A stretch of 64,000 nucleotides of DNA, taken from NCBI GenBank assembly GCA_951799405.1, contig OX637343.1:9960524-10024523 (forward strand), read 5' to 3'. The notes under the pieces were generated by a model, which was given only the letters and a program-made list of their open reading frames with translations, was not told the DNA's origin and made no database searches. This document shows, piece after piece, positions 50,701 to 61,020 of the stretch; position 1 is the stretch's first letter, and every line of letters starts with the position of its first letter. Source of the DNA: Agapetus fuscipes (taxonomy: Eukaryota; Arthropoda; Insecta; Trichoptera; Glossosomatidae). Made by a program: the position numbers and the translations under genes.

Positions 50701-51114
50701 ATACCTACGCTACTGGTGTCTAGTAGATAATATTTCCACGCACACTCACGCACTATATTATCTCCCATGTACACACTCACCTCCTATATACGGTGTTTTC
50801 TAACTCGCACAAGGCAAGGCTAACCGCTGCAGGCCGCAGTCATTATTGTCAATCTATGCATTTACAATCGTGCGGGTTCAGCTTTGAGACTGCTACTGCT
50901 AAATAATCCTTCCATTTACGAATACAAGTAGTACACGCTTCATAGTGGGTATATAGCCTAGGTGCGTGCGCTGCATGGACGGTAATGGGGTCGGCACATT
51001 TACAAATAGTCAAATGAGATGTGACGTTACACGGCCGAGTAGCTAGGGCAAAGGAACAAATAATTATTTGCTATTGACTGCTGAGGACATTAAAATAAAA
51101 TGACTATAGATATG
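50701..51114. other. Stretch without recognised feature
   Basis: No supported ORF or repeat. Confidence 0.4.
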
Positions 51115-51180
51115 AGCATGTTCGAGCGTTTGAAAAAGGAATTTCAGTTTGTACATTTGAAAAATGATTCTCAGTTTTAA
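51115..51180. repeat. 27-bp minisatellite, left of the LINE
   Basis: TTTGAAAAAGGAATTTCAG, TTTGTACATTTGAAAAATG and ATTCTCAGTTTT are units of the array that resumes at 56376. Confidence 0.75.
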
Positions 51181-51906
51181 CATAATTATGAAAACATAAA
51201 CATAATTATGATAAAATTATGATAAAAAAACATAATTATGATAACATAATCAATGAATAATATCAATAATATAAGTGTAAACAGAGCCATCAAAGGCTAC
51301 TCAAAAATATTACAAAAAACAGTGCAAAACTTGAATTTACTATTCCAAAAGTTACTTCCTCAGTTGAAAGGAGATATAGTTGAGTGTCAAACATATAAAC
51401 CTATAAAAATTTTGTCTAAATAAACAAGTTATTTGAAAAAGCGTAATAAGTGACAACCTGGGTAGTATTATATTGCACCAAAAACTTACTGATGAAGTGA
51501 TTGATAGTGTCTCTAAGTACCAACAAGCACTGTAAAGTTATTTAGTGAATAAATGAAGGTGAAATTCAATAGAGAAGTGATAACTTTAAATGCCATCCTT
51601 TTTGTTTCAAAAAAGTGTCTGGGTAGGAATTAAAATTAAAAAATAAATAATAATTATTTATTTAATTATTTTTTTTTGAAGTAGACATCTCTGATAATAT
51701 CCTGAAACTTTGTAATAAACTTTGAAGATAAATAAGTTCTTTACTCAGAACACTGTAGGATAAAGTATCAATAGATGTCAGTATAACATTTAAATTTAAA
51801 AGTGAAAAAAAAAAACGGTTTAAAATAAATGCATTAATTAAGCACAATTTTAAACGAATTTGAATTTATTATATTATATTAAACCATTGCGTCTTCAATC
51901 TTTAGC

Positions 51907-52887
51907 ATGAAGTGCAAAAAGTGTACCGGGGATCTAAGCCCAACAAAAAGCCTGAAATGTTCAAGATGCTATGAGGGCTACCACCTCTCATGCCAAGAGC
52001 AGTCCGCCACGATCATTAAAAAAATGACTGCGAGGACTCGCGCACAGTGGATCTGCGGCCCATGTAGAGATGAGGACCCAAGAATCTCCAATCAAGTCCT
52101 CACACCGTCTCCTTGCGCTCAAGTGACTCTTAAATCGACGCGCCCAGTATCAAGCCCCAGCTCCCCTGCTCCGTTTAACGACTTGGAGAAGAGGCTTGAA
52201 AAAATCGAAAAAGAACTATCGTCCATCAGGGAGGAACTGGGCCTTGCAAACAAAAACAGGAAGAAATTGGACGAAAGGGTCGATACAATGGGCGAAGGAC
52301 TCCAGCGTCTTGAAACTATTCAACAAGAGGTCAATTCGTTGAAAAATAGTCTATCACACAAACCTACTAAAGAGGAGTGTGATGTTGTTGAGAGCGACAG
52401 AAACAACAGAGAACAAATGGAAAAATCATACAATGTCGAAATCAAAGGAGTAACCCAGAAGAATAATGAAAATTTGCTGGAGATTCTTAAAAACATCTCC
52501 AAGATCCTGGGCTATGAATTGGATGCGAGGGATATTGATTATATAGTACGAGTCAGGTCCTTCAATACTTCAGCGCCAAAGCCTATCATCGTACGATTTA
52601 CTAGGAGGATGGCCAAAGATAACTTCCTCGCAATAGTGAGAATGAAGAAGAGGATTATCAACAGCAATGACATCGGCATCACTGGGACTCCAAACGCCAT
52701 CACGATCAACGAACATTTATCTTTACACAACAAACGAATTCTGTATAAGACGAAGCTCTTCGCGAAGTCAAAAAACTACAAATACGTCTGGACCAGAAAC
52801 GGCAAAATATTTATAAGGAAGGAAGACACCTCGCCAAGAGTAAGGATCAGAGGCGAGAGCGACCTAGAGAGAATCGAAGGCGTTTAA
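51907..52887 (+). CDS. LINE-9 ORF1: PHD finger, coiled coil, FP25K-like C-terminal domain
   Basis: A 326-residue retrotransposon ORF1 protein, presumably the RNA-binding or chaperone part of the RNP. Residues 3-53 fit a PHD/RING-like C4HC3 zinc finger: C3, C6, C18, C21, H26, C29, C50, C53. Residues ~92-170 are a charged heptad-like coiled coil (DLEKRLEKIEKELSSIREEL and on). Residues ~174-310 (VEIKGVTQKNNENLLEILKN, YIVRVRSF, KPIIVRFTRRMAKDNFL, ITINEHLSLHNKRILYKTKL, YVWTRNGKIFIRKED) match the baculovirus-FP-like domain seen in ORF1 of many insect LINEs. It starts at the only upstream in-frame ATG and ends at the TAA at 52885. ORF2 follows after 292 bp. Confidence 0.85.
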   Translation: MKCKKCTGDLSPTKSLKCSRCYEGYHLSCQEQSATIIKKMTARTRAQWICGPCRDEDPRISNQVLTPSPCAQVTLKSTRPVSSPSSPAPFNDLEKRLEKIEKELSSIREELGLANKNRKKLDERVDTMGEGLQRLETIQQEVNSLKNSLSHKPTKEECDVVESDRNNREQMEKSYNVEIKGVTQKNNENLLEILKNISKILGYELDARDIDYIVRVRSFNTSAPKPIIVRFTRRMAKDNFLAIVRMKKRIINSNDIGITGTPNAITINEHLSLHNKRILYKTKLFAKSKNYKYVWTRNGKIFIRKEDTSPRVRIRGESDLERIEGV

Positions 52888-53179
52888 CTCATTGTGTGGT
52901 GTCATTTCTGATTGCTTTTGTTCTCATCACTGTGTCAATGCTCGTCCTCAGCAGCTTCCTCTCTTCCTCCTTATTCCTTTGTTTATCCATTCCCTTCAAT
53001 ATCCAATCGCATTTGCCTGCCGTCAACCAATGGTTTATCTTACCAATCACCCGCATACTGCAATATTTTTATTCTTATTATAATAAGTACCTGCCTATTG
53101 TTATTGATTTATTAAATTGCTGTGTTATAGAATCACACGGCATTATTCCAATAATATTTTATATATGTACTAATAATAA

Positions 53180-55981
53180 CTTACTTTTGATATAATTTGT
53201 CTGACAGAGACCTGGTTGATTCAAGGTATAACTGATGCTGAATTATTTGATTCACGTTATACAGTATTTAGAAGAGATCGAAGTGCATCGATTTCTAAAA
53301 CGGGCGGAGGAGTTCTTATTGCGGTGAGGTCTAGTCTTTCTCCAGTGGGCCGAGCACATTGGTCATCTTCAGCTGAAGATATTTGGGTTGGAATTCCGCT
53401 TTCGCCGCGTAAGTACCTCAATTTATGCTGCTGCTACCTTGCTCCTGGCACTGACCATCTAAATAATCTTACCTCACATGCAGAAATGGTAGAGAGAATT
53501 TCCCTGCATAATCTACATGATGAGTATATGCTGGTCGGCGATTATAACCTGCCCCAGTTGAAATGGGTTTTGGGTGATAATGATCTTCCCCAAATTGGAA
53601 GTCATAATTGTGGTGCAGCCCACTCCACATTTATTGATCTTATCTCGTCCACGGGATTTACCCAGTACAATATGGTACATAATGAATATGATAAACTGCT
53701 TGATCTGGTTATATCGAGTTGTAGGTGTGGGGTCACTGAGGCCGATTCATACCTTGTGAGTGCTGACAAACATCACACACCTATAATTGTAGAGTTACAG
53801 ATTCGCTCAGATAAGGTCAACACTTTTAAAAATAACTCGCGTAATGTAGTGTTGTATCACAAAGCAGATTATTTAAAGATTAATGCCGAACTTAAAAATA
53901 TTGATTGGAATATTGAATTTTCAGATATTGGCATAGACTGTGTCGTCGCTAAGTTTTATAACATCTTGATGACCTGTATCCATAAAAATATACCTTCAAA
54001 GAGACTTAATCACAGTAATACATATCCACCATGGTTTTCGATGTCTCTCATAAACATTATTAAAGAAAAAAATGTATTTCATAAAAAATGGAAGAAATAT
54101 GGCAATTTAATGGATTATCAATCGTTTTCAACGTTAAGAAGGAGACAAAAATCTCTTCAGCGTGACTGCTATTCTATTTACATATCAAACGTTGAGAGCG
54201 ATTTGAAAAGTAATCCCAAATCACTTTTCACATTTCTTAAATCACGACGTGGTACTAATGGAATTCCTAAAATAATGAAATTGGGTGATGTAACTTTCAT
54301 TGGTAGTGAGTCTGTCTGTAATGCATTTAACGACTTTTTTGCATCCGTTCATGTGCGTGATGTCGTTGAAGAGTTTTCGGTTGAAGATGAAGATGAAGGC
54401 GATATATCTCTTGCCAATGGCATAATGATTAGCGGTATAGAGATAAATGATGCACTGGTGGAAAAATACCTTGAGTATATAGATGTGAACAAGGGTCCTG
54501 GTTCTGACCGGCTGCCTGGATTATTTATAAAAAAAATCTCCTCAGTGTTGTGTAAGCCGTTGGCCATCATATATAGTCGATCAATTCGGGAAGGTTGTTT
54601 TCCATTACTGTGGAAAAAAACTCAGATATGTCCAATTTTTAAAAGTGGTGATAAATGCTGCATAGAAAATTATCGGCCTATCGCAAAGCTTCCTATTCTG
54701 GGCAAAATATTTGAAAAGATAATAATGGACCAAATCAACCCTATTCTAAACACAATAATTATCCCTAACCAGCATGGCTTTCGTCATAAGAAATCTGTAG
54801 ACACAAACTTATTAGAATTTACTCAGGTTGTAACCAATTGCATTCATAATGGCTATCAGGTAGACACTGTTTATAGTGATTTTTCCAAGGCGTTTGACAA
54901 TATAAGTCATAATATATTGTTGAGTAAGCTCTGGCACATCGGTATAAGGGGGGATCTCTTAAGGTGGTTTGTATCCTATCTTAAAAATAGATCCCAAGCT
55001 GTAGCACTTCACGGCTATGAGTCAGTATATAGAGGTATCTACTCTGGTGTACCTCAGGGATCCCACCTGGGGCCTCTTTTATTTACTGTTTACATTAATG
55101 ATATTATTCACTCAATAAAGTACTCCAATATTCTGTTGTTTGCCGACGATGCTAAAATATTTAAACAAATTAATACCATTGAGGATTGTATAGAATTGCA
55201 GTCTGATCTTAACTCGATTCTTTCTTACTCTAATGCCAACCAATTATATCTTAATATTGACAAATGTAATGTCATTACTTACACAAGAAATCGTAGTAAA
55301 ATACTTTTTGACTACAGTTTTGGTGTTGATGGACTCAGAAGAAAATTAGTGGTCAATGATTTGGGTGTATTGTTGGACGAGAGACTGAGTTTTATCAACC
55401 ATTATGAGCATATTACTGAAAGAGCGATGAAGACGTTATATTTTATTGTTAGGAATACTAAACTTTTCACGAATCCCCAAGTATTGCCCTTCTTGTTCAA
55501 TTCATATATTAGAAGTGTACTTGAGTTTTGTTCAACTGTTTGGAACCCCAATTACGTTGTCCATATTAATGCTATTGAAATGGTCCAAAAAAAACTTATC
55601 AAGCAACTGAACTTTCGCAATAGACAACATTTCAATAGTTATTCCCAAGCATTGGAGCATTATGGTATACGATCTTTGGAGGCAAGGAGAAATATGCTTG
55701 ACATCAGCTTCATATATAAGATAGTTAATAACAAAATCGATAGTGCGCCTCTCACAAGCCTCCTTCCATTTCATTGTCCAATCAGAACTCATCGAGACAA
55801 ATCCTTATTTTATGTGGGTGCAGCCAGGACAAATTATAAGCAAAATTCTTTTATAAGTAGAGCCTGCGTTGCAGTAAATAGTGTCCAACGGACTGATCCT
55901 AAGTTGGACATTTTCTTTCTGTCTGCACAGTCATTGAAAAAGAAGATTTTGAATCTTGCAGGATTTGAATTTCATTTTTGA
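53180..55981 (+). CDS. LINE-9 ORF2: APE endonuclease and reverse transcriptase (5' partial)
   Basis: Performs target-primed reverse transcription. The frame is open from 53180, just after a TAA, so no ATG is seen and coordinates mark the open frame. The endonuclease lacks its first ~35 residues (including the N-terminal Asn motif) but keeps LTETWLIQG, GDYNLPQLKW (about residue 108 counted from 53216) and DKHHTPIIVEL. The RT follows: CPIFKSGDKCCIENYRPIA, NQHGFRHKKSVD, SDFSKAFDNI, GVPQGSHLGPLLF (~612) and FADDAKIF (~642), the FADD box being the catalytic core. The C-terminus (VLEFCSTVWNP, YGIRSLEARRNML) is CR1/jockey-like. The RT looks intact; the endonuclease is probably not functional. Confidence 0.85.
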   Translation, partial: LTFDIICLTETWLIQGITDAELFDSRYTVFRRDRSASISKTGGGVLIAVRSSLSPVGRAHWSSSAEDIWVGIPLSPRKYLNLCCCYLAPGTDHLNNLTSHAEMVERISLHNLHDEYMLVGDYNLPQLKWVLGDNDLPQIGSHNCGAAHSTFIDLISSTGFTQYNMVHNEYDKLLDLVISSCRCGVTEADSYLVSADKHHTPIIVELQIRSDKVNTFKNNSRNVVLYHKADYLKINAELKNIDWNIEFSDIGIDCVVAKFYNILMTCIHKNIPSKRLNHSNTYPPWFSMSLINIIKEKNVFHKKWKKYGNLMDYQSFSTLRRRQKSLQRDCYSIYISNVESDLKSNPKSLFTFLKSRRGTNGIPKIMKLGDVTFIGSESVCNAFNDFFASVHVRDVVEEFSVEDEDEGDISLANGIMISGIEINDALVEKYLEYIDVNKGPGSDRLPGLFIKKISSVLCKPLAIIYSRSIREGCFPLLWKKTQICPIFKSGDKCCIENYRPIAKLPILGKIFEKIIMDQINPILNTIIIPNQHGFRHKKSVDTNLLEFTQVVTNCIHNGYQVDTVYSDFSKAFDNISHNILLSKLWHIGIRGDLLRWFVSYLKNRSQAVALHGYESVYRGIYSGVPQGSHLGPLLFTVYINDIIHSIKYSNILLFADDAKIFKQINTIEDCIELQSDLNSILSYSNANQLYLNIDKCNVITYTRNRSKILFDYSFGVDGLRRKLVVNDLGVLLDERLSFINHYEHITERAMKTLYFIVRNTKLFTNPQVLPFLFNSYIRSVLEFCSTVWNPNYVVHINAIEMVQKKLIKQLNFRNRQHFNSYSQALEHYGIRSLEARRNMLDISFIYKIVNNKIDSAPLTSLLPFHCPIRTHRDKSLFYVGAARTNYKQNSFISRACVAVNSVQRTDPKLDIFFLSAQSLKKKILNLAGFEFHF

Positions 55982-56375
55982 ATCTCATTTCTAATTTTTT
56001 TAATCATTCCCAATTCCTATTTTGTTTTTATTGCTTATTAATCATCATTGACGTGTTTTGTGTGCGCATTGTATTTCTACTCCCTTCCCTTTCTCCTGAC
56101 CTTTCTTTCCTTATCCCATCATGAGGACGAGATTTATTTTTTATTTTTATTTTTGATTTGTGTATTTGTTTGTCTTTGGTTTTGGATGCTGCTTCTTTTT
56201 TGTTTTTCTTCACTTTTTATTTGTTTACCTCACATGATTTGTAATCTAAAATATCAATCGTAGAATACAGTAATAGGCGATATGAATTGTAAAAAATATA
56301 TTATTTATGTACAAAATTCTATTCAATGCTGTTGTATTCTTGTTTAAATAAAAAAAAAAAAAAAAAAAAAAAAAA

Positions 56376-56710
56376 GGGATTCATAGTTTGAAGATTTGAA
56401 AAAGGAATCTCAATTGCGATATTTGGAAAAGGAATCACAGTTTGTATATTTGAAAAAGGAAACTCAGTTTGAACATTTCAAAAAGGAATCACAATTTGAG
56501 CATTTCAAAATGGAATCTCAGTTAAAACATTTGAAAAAAAGAATCTCAGTTTGAACATTTGAAAAAGGAATCACAATATCAGCATTTCAAAATGGGATCT
56601 CAGTTTGAACATTTGAAAAAAAAAACGGTTGGAATATTTGAAAAAAGAATCACAGTTTTAATATTTGAAAAAAGAATATCAGTTTGAAACATTTGGAAAA
56701 TGAATTTCGG
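56376..56710. repeat. 27-bp minisatellite, right of the LINE
   Basis: About twelve units of the type GGAATCTCAGTTTGAACATT plus TGAAAAA. Units alternate between CTCAGTTTGAAC and CACAATTTGAGC forms, hinting at a 54-bp dimer. Confidence 0.85.
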
Positions 56711-57156
56711 TTTTTGGCGCTGCACACATGTTAGTCTTTCTATGCCGCGCCGCCAAATATGTGTAAACATTCGCGTTGAATGTTTGAAGTATGCATGAAA
56801 CATGAAAATAAACATTTTACACCCGAAAACACACACAAATCGGTCATGAAAAAAGTGGTAAAAATACTCTGGGGAGCTAAGTGAAAATAGCCCATAAAAT
56901 GTTATACACAAATTCTATTATTGTAAATCATTTAGCGTGGAGATGCACATCTTTTTATTTTTAGATGGAAAATTTTCAGCTCGCAAATCGTCTTGATTTC
57001 AACCACATTGGTTTTAAAATTACTTGAATTTTTCTTGTATTTTTAACACAAGGAATCCCACAACATTTTCTTTCGGTGCCCCATCTAACTAAAATAAGCG
57101 ATCATAGAGGCTATTTTCACCCTGGATGCTGCGGCACGGAATAGGGGCTTAGTGCT
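56711..57156. other. Stretch without recognised feature
   Basis: A 103-codon minus frame at 56600-56911 reads mostly through the minisatellite. No gene supported. Confidence 0.45.
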
Positions 57157-57306
57157 TTTGTTGTCGCAAGTTTTTCAGTCGTGATGTCCTTCGGCGTCCC
57201 TGAGATCTTCTCCCCTCAATCTTTCCCTATATGATAAGATGGAGAAGGCGGTATTTTTCATTACTGATACCGTGACCGAAGTGCATCAGCTTTCTCTGCT
57301 TAATTG
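57157..57306 (-). pseudogene. LINE-6 fragment
   Basis: TCCTTCGGCGTCCCTGAGAT, CAATCTTTCCCTATATGAT and TCAGCTTTCTCTGCTTAATT, as at 43443-43605. Confidence 0.65.
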
Positions 57307-57321
57307 TTCTATGAGGCTGGC

Positions 57322-57577
57322 CACTAATCTAATCTAACCTAAGTTGCAAAGATATGTTACATCGGAGATTCACATTACATGCATTCTCACAACCAGACAC
57401 GTACAAGTTCGCGCTTGCACATGCCTCATGTGAACCTACAACATAAAAACCAAATCTCAAATGGACATACACCTTGCAACTCTTGCCGTCCTTCCCTGTA
57501 ACAGGGGTGACATTGGCAAAGTGAACCATTTTTACAGCATGGGTGGTCAGCCGCATACCAACCTATAAGTCAAGAAA
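57322..57577 (-). repeat. Family A repeat
   Basis: Full-length minus copy, AATCTAATCTAACCTAAG to CCTATAAGTCAAGAAAC. LINE-5 3' sequence continues beyond its 5' end. On its left GAGGCTGGCCAC is a scrap of another, plus-oriented, copy. Confidence 0.9.
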
Positions 57578-57742
57578 CATACACAACAAATTACATTTTA
57601 TAAATCAGTAAATAATAATATTATCAAAACTAAACAGAAAACAAATTACAATTTAACAAACCCTAGCCGCCAACATTTCAGGTCAACCGCCATTTCTTTC
57701 TGTTCTTGCATACTTCTTTCATTTCCTCCAGAGTCATTTCCA
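57578..57742 (-). pseudogene. LINE-5 3' UTR and ORF2 end joined to family A
   Basis: Minus reading: CTGGAGGAAATGAAAGAAGT, AGAAAGAAATGGCGGTTGAC, GGCGGCTAGGGTTTGTTAAA, then the UTR up to TTGTTGTGTATG and family A. The third example of this order. Confidence 0.75.
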
Positions 57743-57845
57743 CCATGCTGTACAAACATGGTTTACTTTTACCAATGCCACCCAAGTTTTAGGGAGAGGC
57801 GGCAGGAGTTGCAAGGTTTATGTTCATATGAGGTCATATGAGGAA
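57743..57845 (+). repeat. Family A fragment
   Basis: CCACCATGCTGTACAAACAT, GAGAGGCGGCAGGAGTTGC and AAGGTTTATGTTCATATG. Confidence 0.65.
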
Positions 57846-57888
57846 AGAAACGTGCAAGGACAGAATATCAAAGTGTTGTCGCTGGTAT

Positions 57889-58402
57889 GGTCAGGGGGAT
57901 TACGGCGTCGTCATTTTAATTTGTGTTTTTGAAAAAAATGCAAGTTCGAACCCCGCCTGCACCGTGTCCTGTTGACAATAACTTTGACCCTGGTTCAGCA
58001 GATGCATTGGGTTAATTAATTATTCATTAAAATGTAAAAGAATGAGTTATTAATTGATACTACTGCAAACCATTCAGCAGAGAAAGCTTATGTACGTCGG
58101 CCATATTTTGAGAAATGAAAAATACCGTCTTCTTTATCTTATCATACAGGGTAAGATTGAGGGGAGATGATCTCAGGGATGCCGAAGGACATCTAGACCG
58201 AAGAAAGCTGCGACAATAGTTCAACAAAAGCACCAAGTCACTGTTTCGAGCCGCAGCATCAAAGGTTAAAAGAGCCATGATGATTGCCGATCTAAGTGGC
58301 ACCAAAAGAATAAGAAGAAAAAATTATAATGTTGATACTTATTTCTAACAATGCAAAATACGTTGGTGAATTGCATTCCTCTTCAAAAATCCGTTTTTTT
58401 TT
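57889..58402 (+). mobile_element. SINE-D copy split by a LINE-6 fragment
   Basis: Left part to about 58060 (B box AAGTTCGAACCCCGCC, GACCCTGGTTCAGCAGATG), right part from 58331 (ACGTTGGTGAATTGCATTCC). TTGATACT occurs on both sides of the insert. Confidence 0.65.
58061..58330 (+). pseudogene. LINE-6 fragment nested in SINE-D
   Basis: RKLMYVGHILRNEKYRLLYL, IIQGKIEG, then frameshifts, CRRTSRPKK and a 3' UTR with AAAGGTTAAAAGAGCCATG and AAGAATAAGAAG. Confidence 0.7.
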
Positions 58403-58825
58403 AATGGAGACACATCTGAGAATGAACTGGCAGCCCCCGAGCGGAATGGTCGCCGGATACAAGAAAGTAGGTACAAGTGCCTAAAGTCTTTAAATTTTCT
58501 TTGAAAATGACAAATTTCCACGCAAGCGCGTCAACTGCGGTGAGATTTTAAAAGATTTAAAAATGGAAACGGAATAAGAAAAAGAAAGGAAGATGGCGCT
58601 GTCTTGTGATTGGTGCGTATTTCGGAATTCAGACGCCGCGCCGAGAAGAAAGATAGCTGTCGAGATGGTTGCACGAAATATCGGTCACAGATAACCCGTC
58701 CACAGACAGTTTGACCATGGATAAATCGGTCACAGTCCATTCGGGCAGAGATAACTTGTCTGCAGGCACATCGGTCACACTACCTTTTGGTGCACGATAT
58801 TTCGGTCACATATAATTCGTTATCA

Positions 58826-59230
58826 TTTTTTTTTAATAGATTTGTGAAGAGTAATGCAATTCACCAACCTATTCTCCCTGGCCAGAAACAGGTATCAATA
58901 TTTAAAAAAAAAAAAAAAAAAAACACTTTGTTTTAATTCACTTGTGATTAAAAAGTGAATTAAAACAAAGTTTTTAATTCTTTTTTTTAAATTGTAAAGA
59001 TGAACTTTCACGAAGTTACTGCAAAAAACCTAGATAATAGGTATTAATATCATCAATTAAAAATTATTTTTGTACATTTTAATGAATTCTTCATTAATAC
59101 CTAATTACCCAATGATATTATGTTGAACAAGGAACAAATTTATGGTAAAATGACCCAGCGGGGATCGAACCAAAGCTATTCTATTCCAAATACGCTAGAA
59201 AGATCAGCCACTTCTCGGCCATAACACCGA
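58826..59230 (-). mobile_element. SINE-D with its own insert
   Basis: GAGTAATGCAATTCACCAAC at its 3' end, GGGGATCGAACCAAAGC B box, GGCCATAACACCGA head. A ~140-bp A-rich insert at about 58899-59040 is bordered by AGGTATCAATA and AGGTATTAATA. Confidence 0.7.
58927..58971. repeat. Perfect hairpin, 18-bp arms
   Basis: CTTTGTTTTAATTCACTT and AAGTGAATTAAAACAAAG flank a 9-base loop, inside the A-rich insert of the SINE-D. Confidence 0.8.
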
Positions 59231-59579
59231 TTATGGTCCACAGACAGCTCCATCACAGAAAACTACAATGATTTACAACTACAGTAATTACAACAGGTTT
59301 TTTGGAGAGCAAGTTTTCTGTGGTCTTCTCTTGTCGTCGACCGAAAAATCCTGCGACTGAATTGTCCGTGAGCGATGTGTCTGTGGACGAGTTATATGTG
59401 ATCAAGTTGTCTGTGACCGAAAAGTTGTGTGGACGAACTGTCATGTGACAGATTTGTCAATGGGCGAGCTGTCTCAGAACGAATTATGAAGTAAGATTTG
59501 TCGTGACATGCTTTATAAGTAATAAAGAAAAAGAAGGGGGGCAACGCTAAAAAATTAAGGGCAAACTAACTCGTGCAAC

Positions 59580-59641
59580 TGATTTTTCAATGGACGAGCT
59601 GTCTGTGGACGAGTTGTCTTTGGCTGATTTGTCGTGACACG
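59580..59641. mobile_element. Foldback-G right-end fragment
   Basis: TTTTTCAATGGACGAGCTGT, CTGTGGACGAGTTGTC and GATTTGTCGTGACACG match the right end at 6030-6102. Confidence 0.7.
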
Positions 59642-59825
59642 AAATGAAAGATGCACATGCGCAGGAGGAAAAAATAAATAATTTAAAGAAAGACATGTCA
59701 CATGCACGAAGACGGACGACGTTAATTTTTAAATGCATGGTTTTTGTTTTGTGGTTGATCTTTTTGTCTTCATCAAATAATATTTTTCTTCTTTTCCAAT
59801 GGTTTTAATTTTGGACTAATGAAAG

Positions 59826-59972
59826 CATTTGAGATTGGGTTTTTATCATGTAGGTCCACATGCGGCATGTGTTAGCGCAAAATTATACATGTCTGCTTGT
59901 GGGAATGCATTTAATAGAAATCTTAAATGATATATATCCTTGCAGCTTAGATTAGATTAGATTAGATTTTAG
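59826..59972 (+). repeat. Family A 3' half
   Basis: GCATTTGAGATTGGG, CATGCGGCATGTGTTAGCGC and AGCTTAGATTAGATTAGATT. Confidence 0.85.
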
Positions 59973-59999
59973 AAAGCAATACAAGATTATGACTGTGTA

Positions 60000-60121
60000 T
60001 AAAATGATCGAAGTAAAGACCGAAAAACATAGGCGGTTGATCTGCAGTGTTAGCGGCTATGGTTTTAAAATCCCAAATAATTATCATTTTCATGGGTTTT
60101 TTGACATTTAGTGTTTATTAT
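60000..60121 (+). pseudogene. LINE-5 3' end fragment
   Basis: TAGGCGGTTGATCTGCAGTG, TTAGCGGCTATGGTTTT and TTTTTTGACATTTAGTG align with the ORF end and UTR at 22110-22210. Confidence 0.6.
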
Positions 60122-60390
60122 GTATCGCCACTTTAAAGGTAAAACTTAATAAGTGCTGATTAACGGATTTATGAAATCGTGGATAAAACATTAATTAATT
60201 GGGAGAAACTTCTCATAGTGAGTGAACTAATAATAATAAGGTAGTGCTTATAAAAACTTTCAAAACTACAGGATTTTCACACTTCTGTAATGTGTTATTT
60301 TGTAAAAATAGGAAAAAAGGTGCATTTATCTGAGAAACCCATGTTAGCTTAAAATGACACTTATTCACTTTTACCTTTAAGGTATCGATA
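60122..60390. mobile_element. MITE-C, best-preserved copy
   Basis: TATCG, TTTAAAGGTAAAAC, TTAATAAGTGCTG at the left; GACACTTATTCACTTTTACC, TTTAAGGTATCGATA at the right. No ORF of note. 269 bp. Confidence 0.85.
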
Positions 60391-60662
60391 ATATCCATAA
60401 AATTATATGGATAAACTATGAATATTAAAATGCTATAGAAGTTGTGTTTCTTCGTTCACATTAGTTTTTAAATTTTTTGTATGGCCCGTATTTGCCTTTA
60501 CGCAGTGCACGCTCCTGGCTTACACGGAGAGTAGATTTGTATCATTAAAGGCCTCAAAGGCTTCCCATCAATAAATCACTTAGGCATAATGAATATTGAT
60601 GAAAAGAAATGGGCGGTGGAACAGCCGAATAAAGTGCTACAATATGTATGCATCAACAGCTC

Positions 60663-61020
60663 GGTATGAGGCTGGCCACTAATCTAATCTAATCTAATCT
60701 AAGCTGCAAAGATATATATCATTTAAGATTTATATTAAATGCATTCCCACAAGCAGACATGTATAATTTCGCGCTAACACATGCCGTATGTGGACCTACA
60801 ATATAAAACCCAATCTCAAATGAACATAAGCCCTGCAACTCTTGCCGTCCTTCCCTGAAACAGGGGTGACATTGGCAAAGTGAATCACGCATACTGTAAA
60901 TGGTTCACTTTGCCAATGTAACCCCTGTTTCAGGGAAGGTCGGCAACAGTTGCAGGGTTTATGTTCATTAATTTGTAAGTACACGTGCGGCATTGTAAGC
61001 GCAAACTCACACGTATCTAT
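60663..61020. repeat. Head-to-head pair of family A copies
   Basis: A minus copy (60680-60887) meets a plus copy (60888-61020). CAGGGGTGACATTGGCAAAG faces CTTTGCCAATGTAACCCCTG, giving a ~110-bp inverted repeat around 60888. GAGGCTGGCCAC at 60668 is a scrap of another copy. Confidence 0.85.

Larger units (their letters stand above)
51181..56375 (+). mobile_element. LINE-9, nearly full-length CR1/jockey-type retrotransposon
   Basis: Layout: 5' UTR with four or so CATAATTATGA repeats (51181-51906), ORF1, a 292-bp gap, ORF2 (EN and RT), 3' UTR, AATAAA-like signal at 56347 and a 26-A tail (56350-56375). Both flanks are units of one 27-bp minisatellite: GATTCTCAGTTT before and GATTCATAGTTT after. 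These may be a target duplication or simply two array units. The copy looks young, with long intact frames and a pure A tail, but ORF2 lacks its first part. Confidence 0.9.
58667..59520. mobile_element. Foldback-G copy split by SINE-D
   Basis: Left arm 58667-58825 (TATCGGTCACAGATAACCCG, CCACAGACAGTTTGACC), right part 59231-59520 (TGGTCCACAGACAGCTCCAT, GTGTCTGTGGACGAGTTAT, ATTTGTCGTGACATGC). Confidence 0.7.

Noticed and set aside
56600..56911. A 103-codon minus frame rich in FSN repeats
   Set aside because: It reads through the 27-bp minisatellite and has no independent support.
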